Part shown: positions 53,605-64,000 of the stretch, piece after piece
Numbering within the stretch: position 1 is the stretch's first letter
Layout of the letters: every line of letters begins with the position of its first letter
Source: Burkholderiaceae bacterium
GTDB taxonomy: Bacteria > Pseudomonadota > Gammaproteobacteria > Burkholderiales > Burkholderiaceae_B
Assembly (NCBI GenBank): GCA_021208885.1
Contig: JAJOJF010000015.1
Location: forward strand, 1-64,000
DNA: 64,000 nt
Direction: 5' to 3'
The notes under the pieces: generated by a model
Databases searched by the model: none
The model's input: only the letters and a program-made list of their open reading frames with translations
What the model was told of the DNA's origin: nothing
Made by a program: the position numbers and the translations under genes

Positions 53605-55200
53605 TTAATATCCAATAACCTGACCATCTCGGCGGGTGTCCGAGCCCCCTACATATGCCACGGTCTCACCAGCGTGAGCAGGCAGCCGTGCAATCAACTG
53701 CGCACTACCAAAATCCAGGCTGTTATTAGGCTGCACCTTCGGGTCGTGGCCCATGGCTTTGAGCTTCTCAATAACAGCTTTTGGCCACTCGGCCTCAAGA
53801 ATCAACTCGCCCACATCATTGATACGCCAGCGCGGCGCATCTGATGCTGCCTGTGGATTCAAGCCTTCAACTGCACAACGCAACGTTACCTGCAAGTGGC
53901 CTTGGGCCTGCATATTGCCACCCATGACGCCAAACGCCATCAAAGGTTTGCCGTCGCGAGTCATGAAGGCTGGAATAATAGAATGCAGGGGTCGCTTGCG
54001 CGGCGCTACCTGGTTTGGATGGCCCGCCTCCAGGCTAAACGCCATGCCACGGTTATGCAGCGAGATGCCAGTCCCAGGCACCACCACACCGGACCCAAAC
54101 CCTTTGAAGTTGGATTGGATATAGGAGATCATCCGCCCTTGTGCATCAGCCGCGCACAGATAGACAGTGCCACCGGAGCTTGGTTGACCCGAGGGATATT
54201 GTCCAGCCTTGTTCAAATCCACAAGGCTAGCGCGTTGCTTTAAATAAGCCTCGTCGAGCAACGCTTGCGAAGCTGCCTGCATATGATCCGGGTCACCAAC
54301 ATGAGCATACAAGTCAGCAAATGCCAAGCGCATGACTTCAATTTCGAGATGGGCACGCTCAGCTGATCCTGGCTGCGTCTGCTCGTAAGGCAAGTGCTTC
54401 AAAATCCCCAGCGCGATCAAAGCGGCGATGCCTTGACCATTGGGCGGGATTTCGTGGACAGTCACATCCTTGTAGGACTGCGCAATCGGGGTCACCCATT
54501 CAGTCTTTTGGGCGGCCAGATCCTCTAGCGTCAAAACGGCGCCACACTCTTGGGCAAACGCCGCCATTTGCTGCGCGAGGCGGCCTTCGTAAAACGAGCG
54601 GCCACGCGTGCGCGCAATCTCACGCAACGTTACCGCCTGGTCGGCAAAACGCCAAGTCTCGCCAGCTTTGGGTGCTCGCCCTTGTGGCATAAAGGCAGAA
54701 AACCCGGGCTCCTTGCCCAAATCGATCGTGGCCTGGTGCCATTGGCGTGCAATCACGGGCGAGACTGGGAACCCATCCATGGCATGCCGAATTGCATCGA
54801 CAAATAAATCTTCGAATGGCAGTGCGCCGAATCGTGCAGACAAATCAGCCCAAGCGGCCACTTGACCGGGAACCGTGACCGTCTCCCAGCCTTGCTTGGG
54901 CATGGACTTCAAGCCTTTGAAGCGCTCTGGTGTCCAGCCTGCTGGCGCACGACCGCAACCATTCATGCCATGCAACTGCTCTGTGTCCCAAAGAATGGCG
55001 AACGCATCGCCACCCAAGCCATTCATCACTGGCTCAACCACCGTCAACGTAATAGCAGCCGCTAGCACTGCATCAATAGCATTTCCCCCTCGGGCAAATG
55101 CGGCTGCACCGGCTTGAGAAGCCAAAGGCTGTGAGGTGGCAATCAAATTGCGAGCCATCACTGGCTTGCGGTGAACAGAGTCAAACGAAGCAAGATCCAT
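53605..55200 (-). CDS. Gamma-glutamyltransferase-family protein (cytosolic)
   Basis: A 531-residue Ntn-hydrolase of the GGT family. The self-cleaving nucleophile is Thr345 in SSGGTVYL, and GMNGCGRAPAG near 78 and IPAFMTRDGKPLMAFGVMGG near 435 are family segments. There is no signal peptide, unlike classical periplasmic GGT, and homologues with this layout include oxamate amidohydrolase (HpxW). Together with the FAH and amidase genes it may degrade a nitrogen-rich compound. The gene has its own start 86 bases after the serS stop on the same strand. Confidence 0.87.
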   Translation of the reverse strand: MDLASFDSVHRKPVMARNLIATSQPLASQAGAAAFARGGNAIDAVLAAAITLTVVEPVMNGLGGDAFAILWDTEQLHGMNGCGRAPAGWTPERFKGLKSMPKQGWETVTVPGQVAAWADLSARFGALPFEDLFVDAIRHAMDGFPVSPVIARQWHQATIDLGKEPGFSAFMPQGRAPKAGETWRFADQAVTLREIARTRGRSFYEGRLAQQMAAFAQECGAVLTLEDLAAQKTEWVTPIAQSYKDVTVHEIPPNGQGIAALIALGILKHLPYEQTQPGSAERAHLEIEVMRLAFADLYAHVGDPDHMQAASQALLDEAYLKQRASLVDLNKAGQYPSGQPSSGGTVYLCAADAQGRMISYIQSNFKGFGSGVVVPGTGISLHNRGMAFSLEAGHPNQVAPRKRPLHSIIPAFMTRDGKPLMAFGVMGGNMQAQGHLQVTLRCAVEGLNPQAASDAPRWRINDVGELILEAEWPKAVIEKLKAMGHDPKVQPNNSLDFGSAQLIARLPAHAGETVAYVGGSDTRRDGQVIGY

Positions 55201-55286
55201 GAACGAACTATCCTGTGGTTATAGGCGTAAAACGACAAGGATAGGTCAAGCGCGGGCTTTTGGCTACGCCGCAGGCAAGGATGTGT

Positions 55287-56621
<1,335 letters not shown>

Positions 56622-56680
56622 TCATAAAAGAACCATTGTAGCCTTGCCAAGAACAGCACCACCGCCAAGAAGCGGGGGGA

Positions 56681-56830
56681 TCAATCCGGCACCACCGCCC
56701 ACCGAATCACCAGGCTGATCAACCACAATACTCCAGCACCTGCCGCCCACAAAGCCACGAACCACGCCAAGCGCTGCCAGCCAGGCTTGGTATCAGTGGC
56801 AGCCTCATCCCCCTCATCCGTGGTAGCCAT
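56681..56830 (-). CDS. DUF2474-like small membrane protein of the second bd oxidase
   Basis: A 49-residue protein. A polar head (about 17 residues, MATTDEGDEAATDTKPG) is followed by WQRLAWFVALWAAGAG and VLWLISLVIRWAVV, one hydrophobic helix. The ATG at 56830 overlaps the 3' end of cydB by 17 bases, so it is translated with the oxidase. Small single-helix proteins of the DUF2474 and CydX kind sit at this place and stabilise bd oxidases. It is shorter than most gene-finding cut-offs. The first oxidase locus has no such gene. Confidence 0.75.
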   Translation of the reverse strand: MATTDEGDEAATDTKPGWQRLAWFVALWAAGAGVLWLISLVIRWAVVPD

Positions 56831-57818
56831 GGCTATCACCAACCTTGCCACGAAATACCCAGTAAGAATAAGCGGTATAGGCCAAGATCGTGGGAATCAA
56901 CACCACGCTGCCCACTAACAGGAACTGCAGCGACTTGTCTGGCGCTGCCGCATCCCACAACGTAACCGAAGGCGGCACGAGATAGGGGAACAAACTCATG
57001 ACAAGGCCAATGTAGGACACCACAAACAGACCCACTGCCGCCACGTAAGGCTTGGCCGCTTTGTTGCTTCGCAACCCATCGAACACAGCAAACGCGCACG
57101 CCAACACCAGCACTGGCACAACAAGCGTGTAGAGTCGGTCAGGCCATACCAACCAACGCTGCAGGTAGTATTCGTGCAAGGTTGCCGTCCAGACGCTTAG
57201 CACCACCATCGCTGCCAGCACCAGGATCAGCAGCCTTGGGGCATAACGTTTGGCATGTTGCTGCACCTCGCCCTCGGTTTTAAGGATCAACCAGGTCGCG
57301 CCCAGCAGCGCATAGCCCATCACCAGGGCTAGGCCGGTCAACACCGCAAAGGGCGAGAACCAATCCCATGCACCACCGGCATATGAACGACCATCAACCG
57401 CAATGCCCTCGACGATGCCGCCAAGCACCATCCCTTGGGCAAATGCTGCTACCGTCGACCCGCCAGCAAATGCCAAATCCCAAAGGTTGGATTTGCCGCG
57501 CACCTTGAAACGAAACTCAAATGCCACGCCACGAAACACCAATGCCAGCAACATCAGAAATATCGGGATGTAAAGTGCCGGCATGATAATGGAATACGAA
57601 AGCGGAAACACCGCAAACAAGCCGCCGCCAGCCAACACCAGCCAAGTTTCATTGCCATCCCAGACAGGCGCAACCGAGTTCATCATCTGGTCACGGTTGT
57701 CCTGGCCCTTCACAAAGGGAAACAGGATACCGACACCCAAATCGAACCCATCGAGCACCACATAGGCCAGCAGCGCGAACGCGATTAGCCCGGCCCAAAT
57801 TAATGGAAAATCAATCAT
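56814..57818 (-). CDS. cydB: CIO-type cytochrome bd oxidase subunit II, second copy
   Basis: The second copy of subunit II has 334 residues and begins IDFPLIWAGLIAFALLAYVVLDGFDLGVGILFPF (in two parts) with SVAPVWDGNETWL near residue 48. It is similar in length to the first copy but clearly diverged from it in helix sequence. Its start overlaps the cydA stop by eight bases, and a small helix gene follows. It has no cydDC beside it, so its assembly would depend on the exporter genes at the left end. Confidence 0.95.
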   Translation of the reverse strand: MIDFPLIWAGLIAFALLAYVVLDGFDLGVGILFPFVKGQDNRDQMMNSVAPVWDGNETWLVLAGGGLFAVFPLSYSIIMPALYIPIFLMLLALVFRGVAFEFRFKVRGKSNLWDLAFAGGSTVAAFAQGMVLGGIVEGIAVDGRSYAGGAWDWFSPFAVLTGLALVMGYALLGATWLILKTEGEVQQHAKRYAPRLLILVLAAMVVLSVWTATLHEYYLQRWLVWPDRLYTLVVPVLVLACAFAVFDGLRSNKAAKPYVAAVGLFVVSYIGLVMSLFPYLVPPSVTLWDAAAPDKSLQFLLVGSVVLIPTILAYTAYSYWVFRGKVGDSHGYHG

Positions 57819-59250
57819 GATGGCTCCTTGCAGCTTGGGGTTTACGGGCTAAGGATGGCGGCACAAAACCGGCTGCTCGCGTGGGCAACTGCGCGTCCAT
57901 GATTGGTTCTGATGCCACCGGTGGCTGGCGCATCTGGCGCAGGATATAAACCAGGCCTGCGGTAAAGAGCGTGAAATACACCACCACAAACGCCACCAGG
58001 CTAGTCGCCACCATCGAGGTCGTAATCGGGGAAAGCGAATCTTCGGTGCGCAGCAAACCATAGACGGTGTAAGGCTGTCTACCAACCTCGGTCACAATCC
58101 AGCCAGCGATCACCGCCACAAAACCTGCTGGTGACATCAGTAGCGCGGCCTTTAACATCAAGGGCGTGTCGTAAAGCTTGCCTTTACGCCTCAGATACAG
58201 GCTCCACAGGCCCACGGCCAGCATCAGGAACCCGATGCCCACCATAACCCTGAACGCGTAAAAAGGCGGTGCCATCGGCGGCCAATCGGCCCTGGGGAAT
58301 GCGTCCAAGCCCTGCAAGCCACCGGTCAAACTGTGCCGCAAAATAAGGCTGCCCAGGAGAGGAATCTCGACCTTGTATTCCATTTTGGCTTGCTCTTCGT
58401 TGGGAATCCCAAATAGCACCAGGCCAGCCGGCTTTTCTGATTCAAAGTGGCCTTCAATGACAGCAATCTTCATGGGCTGATACTGAAGGGTGTTCAACCC
58501 TTGTGAGTCGCCCGCAAATATCTGGATGGGCGTCACAATTGCCGCCATCCACATGGCCATGGAGAACATTTTTTTCACTGCCTCAACATTCATCGAGCCA
58601 TCGGCCTTGCCGGCACGATGCTTGAGCAGATGGTACGCACCGACACCACCAACCACAAAAGCCGTGGTCAGATAAGCGGCCAACACCATGTGCGCAAACC
58701 GGTGCGGGAACGAGGGGTTAAAAATCACTTTTAACCAGTCAACCGGAATGAACTGCCCGGCCTCGTTAATCGCATACCCATCAGGCGTTTGCATCCAGCT
58801 ATTGATCGACAGAATCCAGAAGGCCGAGGCAAAGGTGCCAAACGCCACCATGGCCGTGGCAAACAGGTGCAAGCGCTCGCCAACTTTTTGACGGCCAAAT
58901 AGCATCACACCCAGAAATCCGGCTTCCAGAAAGAAAGCCGTGAGCACTTCATACCCCATAATCGGGCCGAGAATCGGTCCTACCTTGTCGGCAAACACGC
59001 TCCAGTTGGTGCCGAACTGGTAGGTCATGACCAAACCAGACACCACACCCATCCCAAACGAGAGTGCGAAGATCTTTTTCCAGTAATTGAAAAGATCCAG
59101 GTACACCGCCTTGCGCGTGAAGTAATGCAAGCCATTCAACACAAAGAGGTAGCTGGCCAATCCGATGGTAAAGGCCGGAAAAATGATGTGCAACGCGACA
59201 GTAAACGCGAATTGCAACCTAGACAAGTTCAGGGCATCAAACCATTCCAT
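57811..59250 (-). CDS. cydA: CIO-type cytochrome bd oxidase subunit I, second copy
   Basis: The second copy of subunit I, with 479 residues and no long Q-loop. His20 in ALHIIFP and the ligand His in RFAHMVLAA are retained, along with GRQPYTVYG near 390. The start MEWFDALNLSRLQFAF follows GGAAG. It differs from the copy at 333-1739 along the whole length, so this is an old paralogue or a separate acquisition rather than a recent duplication. No FNR-like box is seen in the 169 bases upstream, so the two oxidases are probably expressed under different conditions. Confidence 0.94.
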   Translation of the reverse strand: MEWFDALNLSRLQFAFTVALHIIFPAFTIGLASYLFVLNGLHYFTRKAVYLDLFNYWKKIFALSFGMGVVSGLVMTYQFGTNWSVFADKVGPILGPIMGYEVLTAFFLEAGFLGVMLFGRQKVGERLHLFATAMVAFGTFASAFWILSINSWMQTPDGYAINEAGQFIPVDWLKVIFNPSFPHRFAHMVLAAYLTTAFVVGGVGAYHLLKHRAGKADGSMNVEAVKKMFSMAMWMAAIVTPIQIFAGDSQGLNTLQYQPMKIAVIEGHFESEKPAGLVLFGIPNEEQAKMEYKVEIPLLGSLILRHSLTGGLQGLDAFPRADWPPMAPPFYAFRVMVGIGFLMLAVGLWSLYLRRKGKLYDTPLMLKAALLMSPAGFVAVIAGWIVTEVGRQPYTVYGLLRTEDSLSPITTSMVATSLVAFVVVYFTLFTAGLVYILRQMRQPPVASEPIMDAQLPTRAAGFVPPSLARKPQAARSHHD

Positions 59251-59419
59251 TTGGGCTTCCGTTTAGTCAGGGCGGCCAGATAGCTGCCGCAATATTCTGC
59301 TACTTCGGGCGATTAAACCACGACGCGTGTGACAAACCTAACATTTAGTTACAACCAATCGCAAACAAACTGACAGAAAAACCTTGCTTTAGAGCCATTG
59401 CCACGTGCTGCTCCAGCCC

Positions 59420-60736
59420 TTAGTGATCAGCCTGCGGCCCCTGTTCTGACGCCTGCGCGTCAAGCTCACGCAATTGCCTGAGCTTTTGCCCGATGCTCAT
59501 TTCAAGCCCGCGCTCGACCGGTTGATACCAACCCGGTGGCGGCATGCCATCTGGCAGATACCTCTGGCCCGCGGCAAACCCGCCAGGCTCGTCATGGGCA
59601 TATCGATAGCCTTGCGAGTGCCCAATGTCCCTGGCGAGCTTGGTGGGTGCATTGCGCAGATGATTGGGCACTTCGCGTGAACGATCTTGCGCCACGAATG
59701 CTCTGGCCCGGTTGTACGCCGTGTAGCCAGCGTTACTTTTAGCAGCCACTGAGAGATAAATCACGGCTTGCCCAAGCGCTAATTCGCCTTCTGGAGCGCC
59801 CAGGCGGTCAAACGCATCGGCCGCATCGTGAGCGATCTGTATCGCCCGAGGATCGGCCAAACCAACATCTTCCCAGGCCATCCGGATAATGCGTCTGGCT
59901 AGATATCGCGCATCCGCACCGCCATCGAGCATGCGTGCCAACCAATAGAGCGCGGCATCAGGATCAGAGCCACGCACAGATTTATGCAAAGCCGATATCT
60001 GGTCGTAAAAGTTGTCCCCGCCTTTGTCAAACGCTCGGCGTGATTGACTCAACACGCTCGCAATTTTTTGGTCATCAATGACGCCCGCACCGAACGACTG
60101 CAACACGATCTCAAGCTGGTTTAACAATCGCCTGGCGTCGCCGTCAGCCTGAGTCACAAGCCAGTCAAGTGCTGCATCAGTCAGTGCCACCGAGGAGTTG
60201 TCACGGGCTAGCGCACGTTTGGCGAGCATCTGAAGATCATCGTCATCAATGGCTTTAAGCACATGGACTTGCGCGCGTGACAACAGCGCCCGGTTGACTT
60301 CGAATCCGGGGTTTTCTGTGGTGGCGCCCACAAACACCACCAGACCCGACTCGACGAACGGCAATAAAGCGTCTTGTTGTGACTTATTGAACCGATGGAT
60401 CTCATCAACAAACAAGAGCGTCTGCCGACCCGTGGCATCCAGGGTTTGCTGGGCCTGCTCCATGGCAGCACGAATATCCTTGACACCAGCAAACACCGCA
60501 GAGATCGAGATAAAGGCACAATCAAACAAGTCTGCCATCAAGCGCGCCAAGGTGGTCTTACCCACGCCAGGTGGCCCCCAAAGAATCATGGAGTGTGGCT
60601 CTCCGGCTTCAAATGCCACGCGCAGCGGCTTGCCTGGTCCTATGAGATGCTGCTGGCCGACGACCTCATCAAGCGAGCGCGGGCGCATCTGTTCAGCCAA
60701 TGGCGCTTTGGGTTCGCGGCTAAAGAGATCCGCCAT
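59420..60736 (-). CDS. rarA: Replication-associated recombination protein A (MgsA/RarA)
   Basis: A 438-residue AAA+ clamp-loader-like ATPase that acts at stalled replication forks. Walker A is GPPGVGKTTLA near 55, Walker B is LLFVDEIHRFNKSQQDA near 107, and the arginine finger region is ALLSRAQVHVLKA near 150. The C-terminal domain has YDQISALHKSVRGSDPDAALYWLARML, split near 248-275, as is typical. It starts five bases after lolA, in the order ftsK-lolA-rarA. Confidence 0.94.
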   Translation of the reverse strand: MADLFSREPKAPLAEQMRPRSLDEVVGQQHLIGPGKPLRVAFEAGEPHSMILWGPPGVGKTTLARLMADLFDCAFISISAVFAGVKDIRAAMEQAQQTLDATGRQTLLFVDEIHRFNKSQQDALLPFVESGLVVFVGATTENPGFEVNRALLSRAQVHVLKAIDDDDLQMLAKRALARDNSSVALTDAALDWLVTQADGDARRLLNQLEIVLQSFGAGVIDDQKIASVLSQSRRAFDKGGDNFYDQISALHKSVRGSDPDAALYWLARMLDGGADARYLARRIIRMAWEDVGLADPRAIQIAHDAADAFDRLGAPEGELALGQAVIYLSVAAKSNAGYTAYNRARAFVAQDRSREVPNHLRNAPTKLARDIGHSQGYRYAHDEPGGFAAGQRYLPDGMPPPGWYQPVERGLEMSIGQKLRQLRELDAQASEQGPQADH

Positions 60737-60741
60737 GGCTG

Positions 60742-61404
60742 CTATTGCACCCGGATGACATCGGTGCCGGGTGGTGGCTCAATGACAAACTCATTGGCAC
60801 CAAACTCTGACTGGGCTCGCAGCGTCAGGAGCTCCACGCGTGTCGTCTGCCCAAAACCGTCAACGAGCAGCAAACGGGCAGGACGGCCTTGCCGCATGCC
60901 AATATCAAGCTGGGTCAAGCCCGCATCAGGGCGCTTCGGCACTGCGCGCAGCCAAGCCATGCCATCGTTGTTGGGGAGCGCCGAGACATCGAATGCATCC
61001 TCAAGCTTGCCTTGACCAAACAGAATCGCCGCAGGCGAGCTGCCGATGGACTGATCAAGCGCTCGCAATGTCAGCTGCTGCAAGTCAGGGTCATATTGAT
61101 AAAGCGTCTTGCCATCGCTTGCAACCTGCTGCGGATAGGGAGTCTGAATGTCCCAGCGAAACTTGCCAGGCCGACCAAACGCAAACACACCAGCCTGCGC
61201 TCGGCTGGTCTGGCCGTCTGGGCCTACGGTAAATTGCTCAAAGGTGCCACGCGCAGCTGGCACCGTCTGGACAAACTGCTGGAATTGCTCGATGGCATCA
61301 GCAGCGCTTGCAGGTGCAACTGACCACAGATTTCCAAGCAATAATCCGCCAACGAGGGCAGTTTGCCGGATCTTGCCAGCCAGCATGCCCGTGAACTTAA
61401 TCAT
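60742..61404 (-). CDS. lolA: Outer-membrane lipoprotein carrier protein LolA
   Basis: LolA escorts lipoproteins through the periplasm from LolCDE to LolB. The protein has about 220 residues with a signal peptide ending APASAADA near residue 36. [18 protein letters not shown], then [22 protein letters not shown] and [11 protein letters not shown] are the family's beta strands. ATG 61404 (or the adjacent 61407) overlaps the ftsK stop, which decides against a much longer upstream frame that lies within ftsK. Confidence 0.92.
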   Translation of the reverse strand: MIKFTGMLAGKIRQTALVGGLLLGNLWSVAPASAADAIEQFQQFVQTVPAARGTFEQFTVGPDGQTSRAQAGVFAFGRPGKFRWDIQTPYPQQVASDGKTLYQYDPDLQQLTLRALDQSIGSSPAAILFGQGKLEDAFDVSALPNNDGMAWLRAVPKRPDAGLTQLDIGMRQGRPARLLLVDGFGQTTRVELLTLRAQSEFGANEFVIEPPPGTDVIRVQ

Positions 61405-63781
61405 CATCAGAAGGTCCGGCCGGTGCCAGGATTTCTCGGTTGCCATTGGATTGCATGCTCGAAACCACGCCTGCTTGCTCCATTTGCTCAAGCAATCGAG
61501 CAGCACGGTTGTAACCAATGCGCAGATGACGTTGCACCAATGAAATCGAGGCCCGCTTGTTCTTAAGGACAATTGCCACGGCTTGATCATAAAGCGGATC
61601 GGCTTCAGCATCGGTGAATCCTGTCACGCTACCCACGCCGTCGCCAGTCTCACCTGACACCCCACCCTCAAGCAATCCTTCAATGTAGTTTGGCTCACCT
61701 TGAGCTTTAAGCGACTCAACCACACGGTGAACCTCATCATCTGAGACAAAAGCGCCGTGCACGCGCATCGGCAAGCCAGTCCCAGGCGGCATGTAAAGCA
61801 TGTCACCTTGCCCAAGCAATGTCTCAGCCCCCATCTGGTCCAGAATCGTACGCGAATCGACTTTAGAGGAAACCTGAAACGCAATCCGGGTCGGGATGTT
61901 GGCCTTGATAAGGCCCGTGATGACATCCACACTCGGCCGCTGTGTGGCCAGAACCAGATGAATACCAGCAGCGCGCGCCTTTTGTGCAAGGCGTGCGATC
62001 AATTCTTCGATCTTCTTGCCCACCACCATCATGAGGTCGGCCAACTCATCGATGACGACAACGATAGTCGGCAGCTCCGTCAAGGGCTCAGGTGCATCGG
62101 GCGTGAGTGAAAAAGGATTGGGAATCACTTCGTCGCGCTTTTTAGCGTCACGGATTTTGGTGTTAAAGCCACTTAAATTGCGCACCCCCATCTTGCTCAT
62201 GAGCTTGTAGCGCTTTTCCATTTCCGCCACACACCAATTGAGCGCGTTGGCTGCCTGGCGCATGTCTGTAACCACAGGTGCCAGCAAATGCGGAATGCCC
62301 TCATAGACGCTCATCTCGAGCATTTTCGGATCGATAAGAATCAATCGCGTATGGCTCGCATCTGCCTTGTACAGTAGCGACAAAATCATGGCGTTGATTC
62401 CAACCGATTTGCCCGAACCGGTGGTGCCTGCCACCAACAAATGCGGCATCTTTGCCAAGTCAGCGACCACTGGATTGCCGGCAATGTCTTTGCCAAGCGC
62501 CATGGTCAACAAAGAGGCACTGGCGTGATAGGTCTGCGAGCCCAAGATTTCCGAGAGCTTGACCATTTGTCGCTTGGGATTGGGCAACTCCAGCCCCATC
62601 AGATTCTTGCCCGGAATGGTCTCGACCACCCGGATGCTAACCAGGCTTAAAGCACGCGCCAAGTCTTTGGCAAGATTCACGATCTGGCTGCCTTTAACAC
62701 CGGTCGCCGGTTCAATCTCGTAGCGCGTGATTACCGGGCCAGCCTGGGCGGCAATGACTGTAACTTGGACGCCAAAGTCGGAGAGCTTTTTCTCGATCAA
62801 GCGCGAGGTGAACTCAATGGTCTCCGGCGAGACGGTCTCAATCATCTCGGGCGGTGCATCAAGCAGGCTCACCTCAGGCAAGTCCCCCGTAACGGGCTCC
62901 TGAAACAACGATTGCTGCTTTTCTTTTTGAACCCGCTCAGACATGGGCACCGTAGCTACAGCCGGTTCAATGCGCACCGGCTGCTCATGGGTGATTTGGT
63001 CATGGCGCTTTTCGACATGCTCATGTCGCTGGGCCAAGGCAGCTTCACCAGCACGGCGATCCTGGCGCGCCTGGTAGGCGTAATAGACCGCCATCACGCT
63101 ACGTTCGAGCCAAGTGCCCACTCGCTCGCAAACCATCATCCAGGAAAAACCGAAGAAAAGACTCAAGCCAACAACCATCATGGCGATCAGAATCAAGGTG
63201 CTGCCGGTAAAGCCAACCAGCATGTTCAGAAGTGACGACCAGGCATACCCGATCACGCCTCCGGCGCCACTAATCGTGGCCGTCTTGCCAGGCAGATCCA
63301 CACCGAGCGATGCCAGGCGCAAAGACTCCAATCCCACCGAACCAGCCAGAACCAGGACAAACCCCACGCCCTGCTCCCAGCGCACGCGATCAAGCATGGG
63401 CTCGCCTTCGTCGCGGAAATGCTGAACCAGGCGCCGATACCCGGCATACACACGGTGCATCAGCAAAACAACCAGCCACCACGCAGAAAACCCAAGCAGG
63501 TAATAGAGGATGTCGGCCGTGTAAGCACCCAGAATGCCACCACGGTTAGCAAGCACCGACTTGGTGACCGAGTGTGACCAGCCTGGGTCAGCGGGGTTCC
63601 ACGTTGCTAGCACAAGCGCCAGCCAGGCGGCGAGCAAGGCAAACAGAACCCAGCGAGCTTCCCGCAAGAAGGAGAGCACGCGAAGCTGCAAAGGTGAGGG
63701 TCCGTTGCGAACGTTGCGCGAGCTGCGAGCAGCACGCCCGACACGCGCAGTAGCGACAGTGGCTTTAGACATGAACGCCAT
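61397..63781 (-). CDS. ftsK: DNA translocase FtsK
   Basis: A 794-residue protein that pumps DNA at the septum during division and helps XerCD resolve dimers. It has four N-terminal membrane helices (about residues 45-220), a short linker and the motor domain with Walker [17 protein letters not shown] near 445 and Walker [15 protein letters not shown] near 565. The last 65 residues are the winged-helix gamma domain that reads KOPS sequences ([20 protein letters not shown] region). The linker is much shorter than in E. coli. The ATG at 63781 lies next to a divergent promoter region shared with trxB. Confidence 0.95.
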   Translation of the reverse strand: MAFMSKATVATARVGRAARSSRNVRNGPSPLQLRVLSFLREARWVLFALLAAWLALVLATWNPADPGWSHSVTKSVLANRGGILGAYTADILYYLLGFSAWWLVVLLMHRVYAGYRRLVQHFRDEGEPMLDRVRWEQGVGFVLVLAGSVGLESLRLASLGVDLPGKTATISGAGGVIGYAWSSLLNMLVGFTGSTLILIAMMVVGLSLFFGFSWMMVCERVGTWLERSVMAVYYAYQARQDRRAGEAALAQRHEHVEKRHDQITHEQPVRIEPAVATVPMSERVQKEKQQSLFQEPVTGDLPEVSLLDAPPEMIETVSPETIEFTSRLIEKKLSDFGVQVTVIAAQAGPVITRYEIEPATGVKGSQIVNLAKDLARALSLVSIRVVETIPGKNLMGLELPNPKRQMVKLSEILGSQTYHASASLLTMALGKDIAGNPVVADLAKMPHLLVAGTTGSGKSVGINAMILSLLYKADASHTRLILIDPKMLEMSVYEGIPHLLAPVVTDMRQAANALNWCVAEMEKRYKLMSKMGVRNLSGFNTKIRDAKKRDEVIPNPFSLTPDAPEPLTELPTIVVVIDELADLMMVVGKKIEELIARLAQKARAAGIHLVLATQRPSVDVITGLIKANIPTRIAFQVSSKVDSRTILDQMGAETLLGQGDMLYMPPGTGLPMRVHGAFVSDDEVHRVVESLKAQGEPNYIEGLLEGGVSGETGDGVGSVTGFTDAEADPLYDQAVAIVLKNKRASISLVQRHLRIGYNRAARLLEQMEQAGVVSSMQSNGNREILAPAGPSDDD

Positions 63782-63825
63782 TATATTCTTTGCATAACAG
63801 TTAGTATTTTATTAATATATATTTG

Positions 63826-64000
<175 letters not shown>

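Overview
The window reads as the chromosome of a betaproteobacterium of the order Burkholderiales, most likely Alcaligenaceae-like. This is inferred from the housekeeping run trxB / ftsK / lolA / rarA / serS at the right end, short-loop (CIO-type) cytochrome bd oxidases, several secondary solute-binding-protein transporters, family III CoA-transferases and protein sequences of moderate GC content. No rRNA, tRNA or CRISPR array was recognised. The only trace of mobile DNA is a decayed IS200/IS605-type remnant near 22.3-22.6 kb.

Left part (0-11.4 kb), respiration and DNA precursors: a cydABDC operon for a CIO-type bd oxidase and its assembly exporter starts behind an FNR-like box at the ideal distance from a -10 element. 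Facing it is a two-gene unit for a membrane-anchored octaheme tetrathionate-reductase-like cytochrome and a b-type cytochrome, with its own FNR-like box. Next comes nrdJ, a B12-dependent ribonucleotide reductase, preceded by two NrdR boxes spaced 31 bp apart and an unusually long leader.

11.4-25.4 kb: a TAXI-type TRAP transporter (binding protein and fused permease, separated by a stem-loop), an ornithine-cyclodeaminase-like enzyme behind the pqiABC lipid-transport operon, polyphosphate kinase 2 with a convergent Pit phosphate transporter, the IS remnant, lrgAB, a YedK/HMCES-type DNA-protein crosslink factor and a threonate/hydroxyisobutyrate-type dehydrogenase.

25.4-42.5 kb, nutrient uptake and oxidation: a glnHPQ transporter followed by a C45 peptidase and an RpiR regulator, a GSH-dependent-isomerase-like protein, a secreted EF-hand protein, an aldehyde dehydrogenase, an Atm1-type ABC exporter, a molybdenum hydroxylase operon (CoxM/CoxS/CoxL-like plus a MoaD-like protein) whose FAD subunit gene is broken by a 2-bp frameshift, a 3-hydroxybutyrate dehydrogenase, an Ldh2-type dehydrogenase and an orphan TRAP binding protein.

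42.5-46.1 kb holds the most unusual gene set. On one strand lie a family III CoA-transferase, an enoyl-CoA hydratase/isomerase homologue, a 3-mercaptopropionate-type thiol dioxygenase and a stand-alone Cys-containing GrdB-like protein, with an orphan TRAP binding protein just downstream. It suggests an uncharacterised route for breakdown of a thiol- or disulfide-containing carboxylic acid.

46-56.6 kb: two EamA exporters, a HiPIP, two further small exported proteins, CoA-acylating methylmalonate-semialdehyde dehydrogenase, a three-gene GGT / FAH-hydrolase / amidase operon, and serS. 56.7-64 kb: a second CIO-type oxidase (cydA-cydB plus a 49-residue DUF2474-like gene), then rarA, lolA, ftsK and the start of divergent trxB. 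Having two bd oxidases, an octaheme reductase and a HiPIP points to a branched respiratory chain used at varying oxygen levels.
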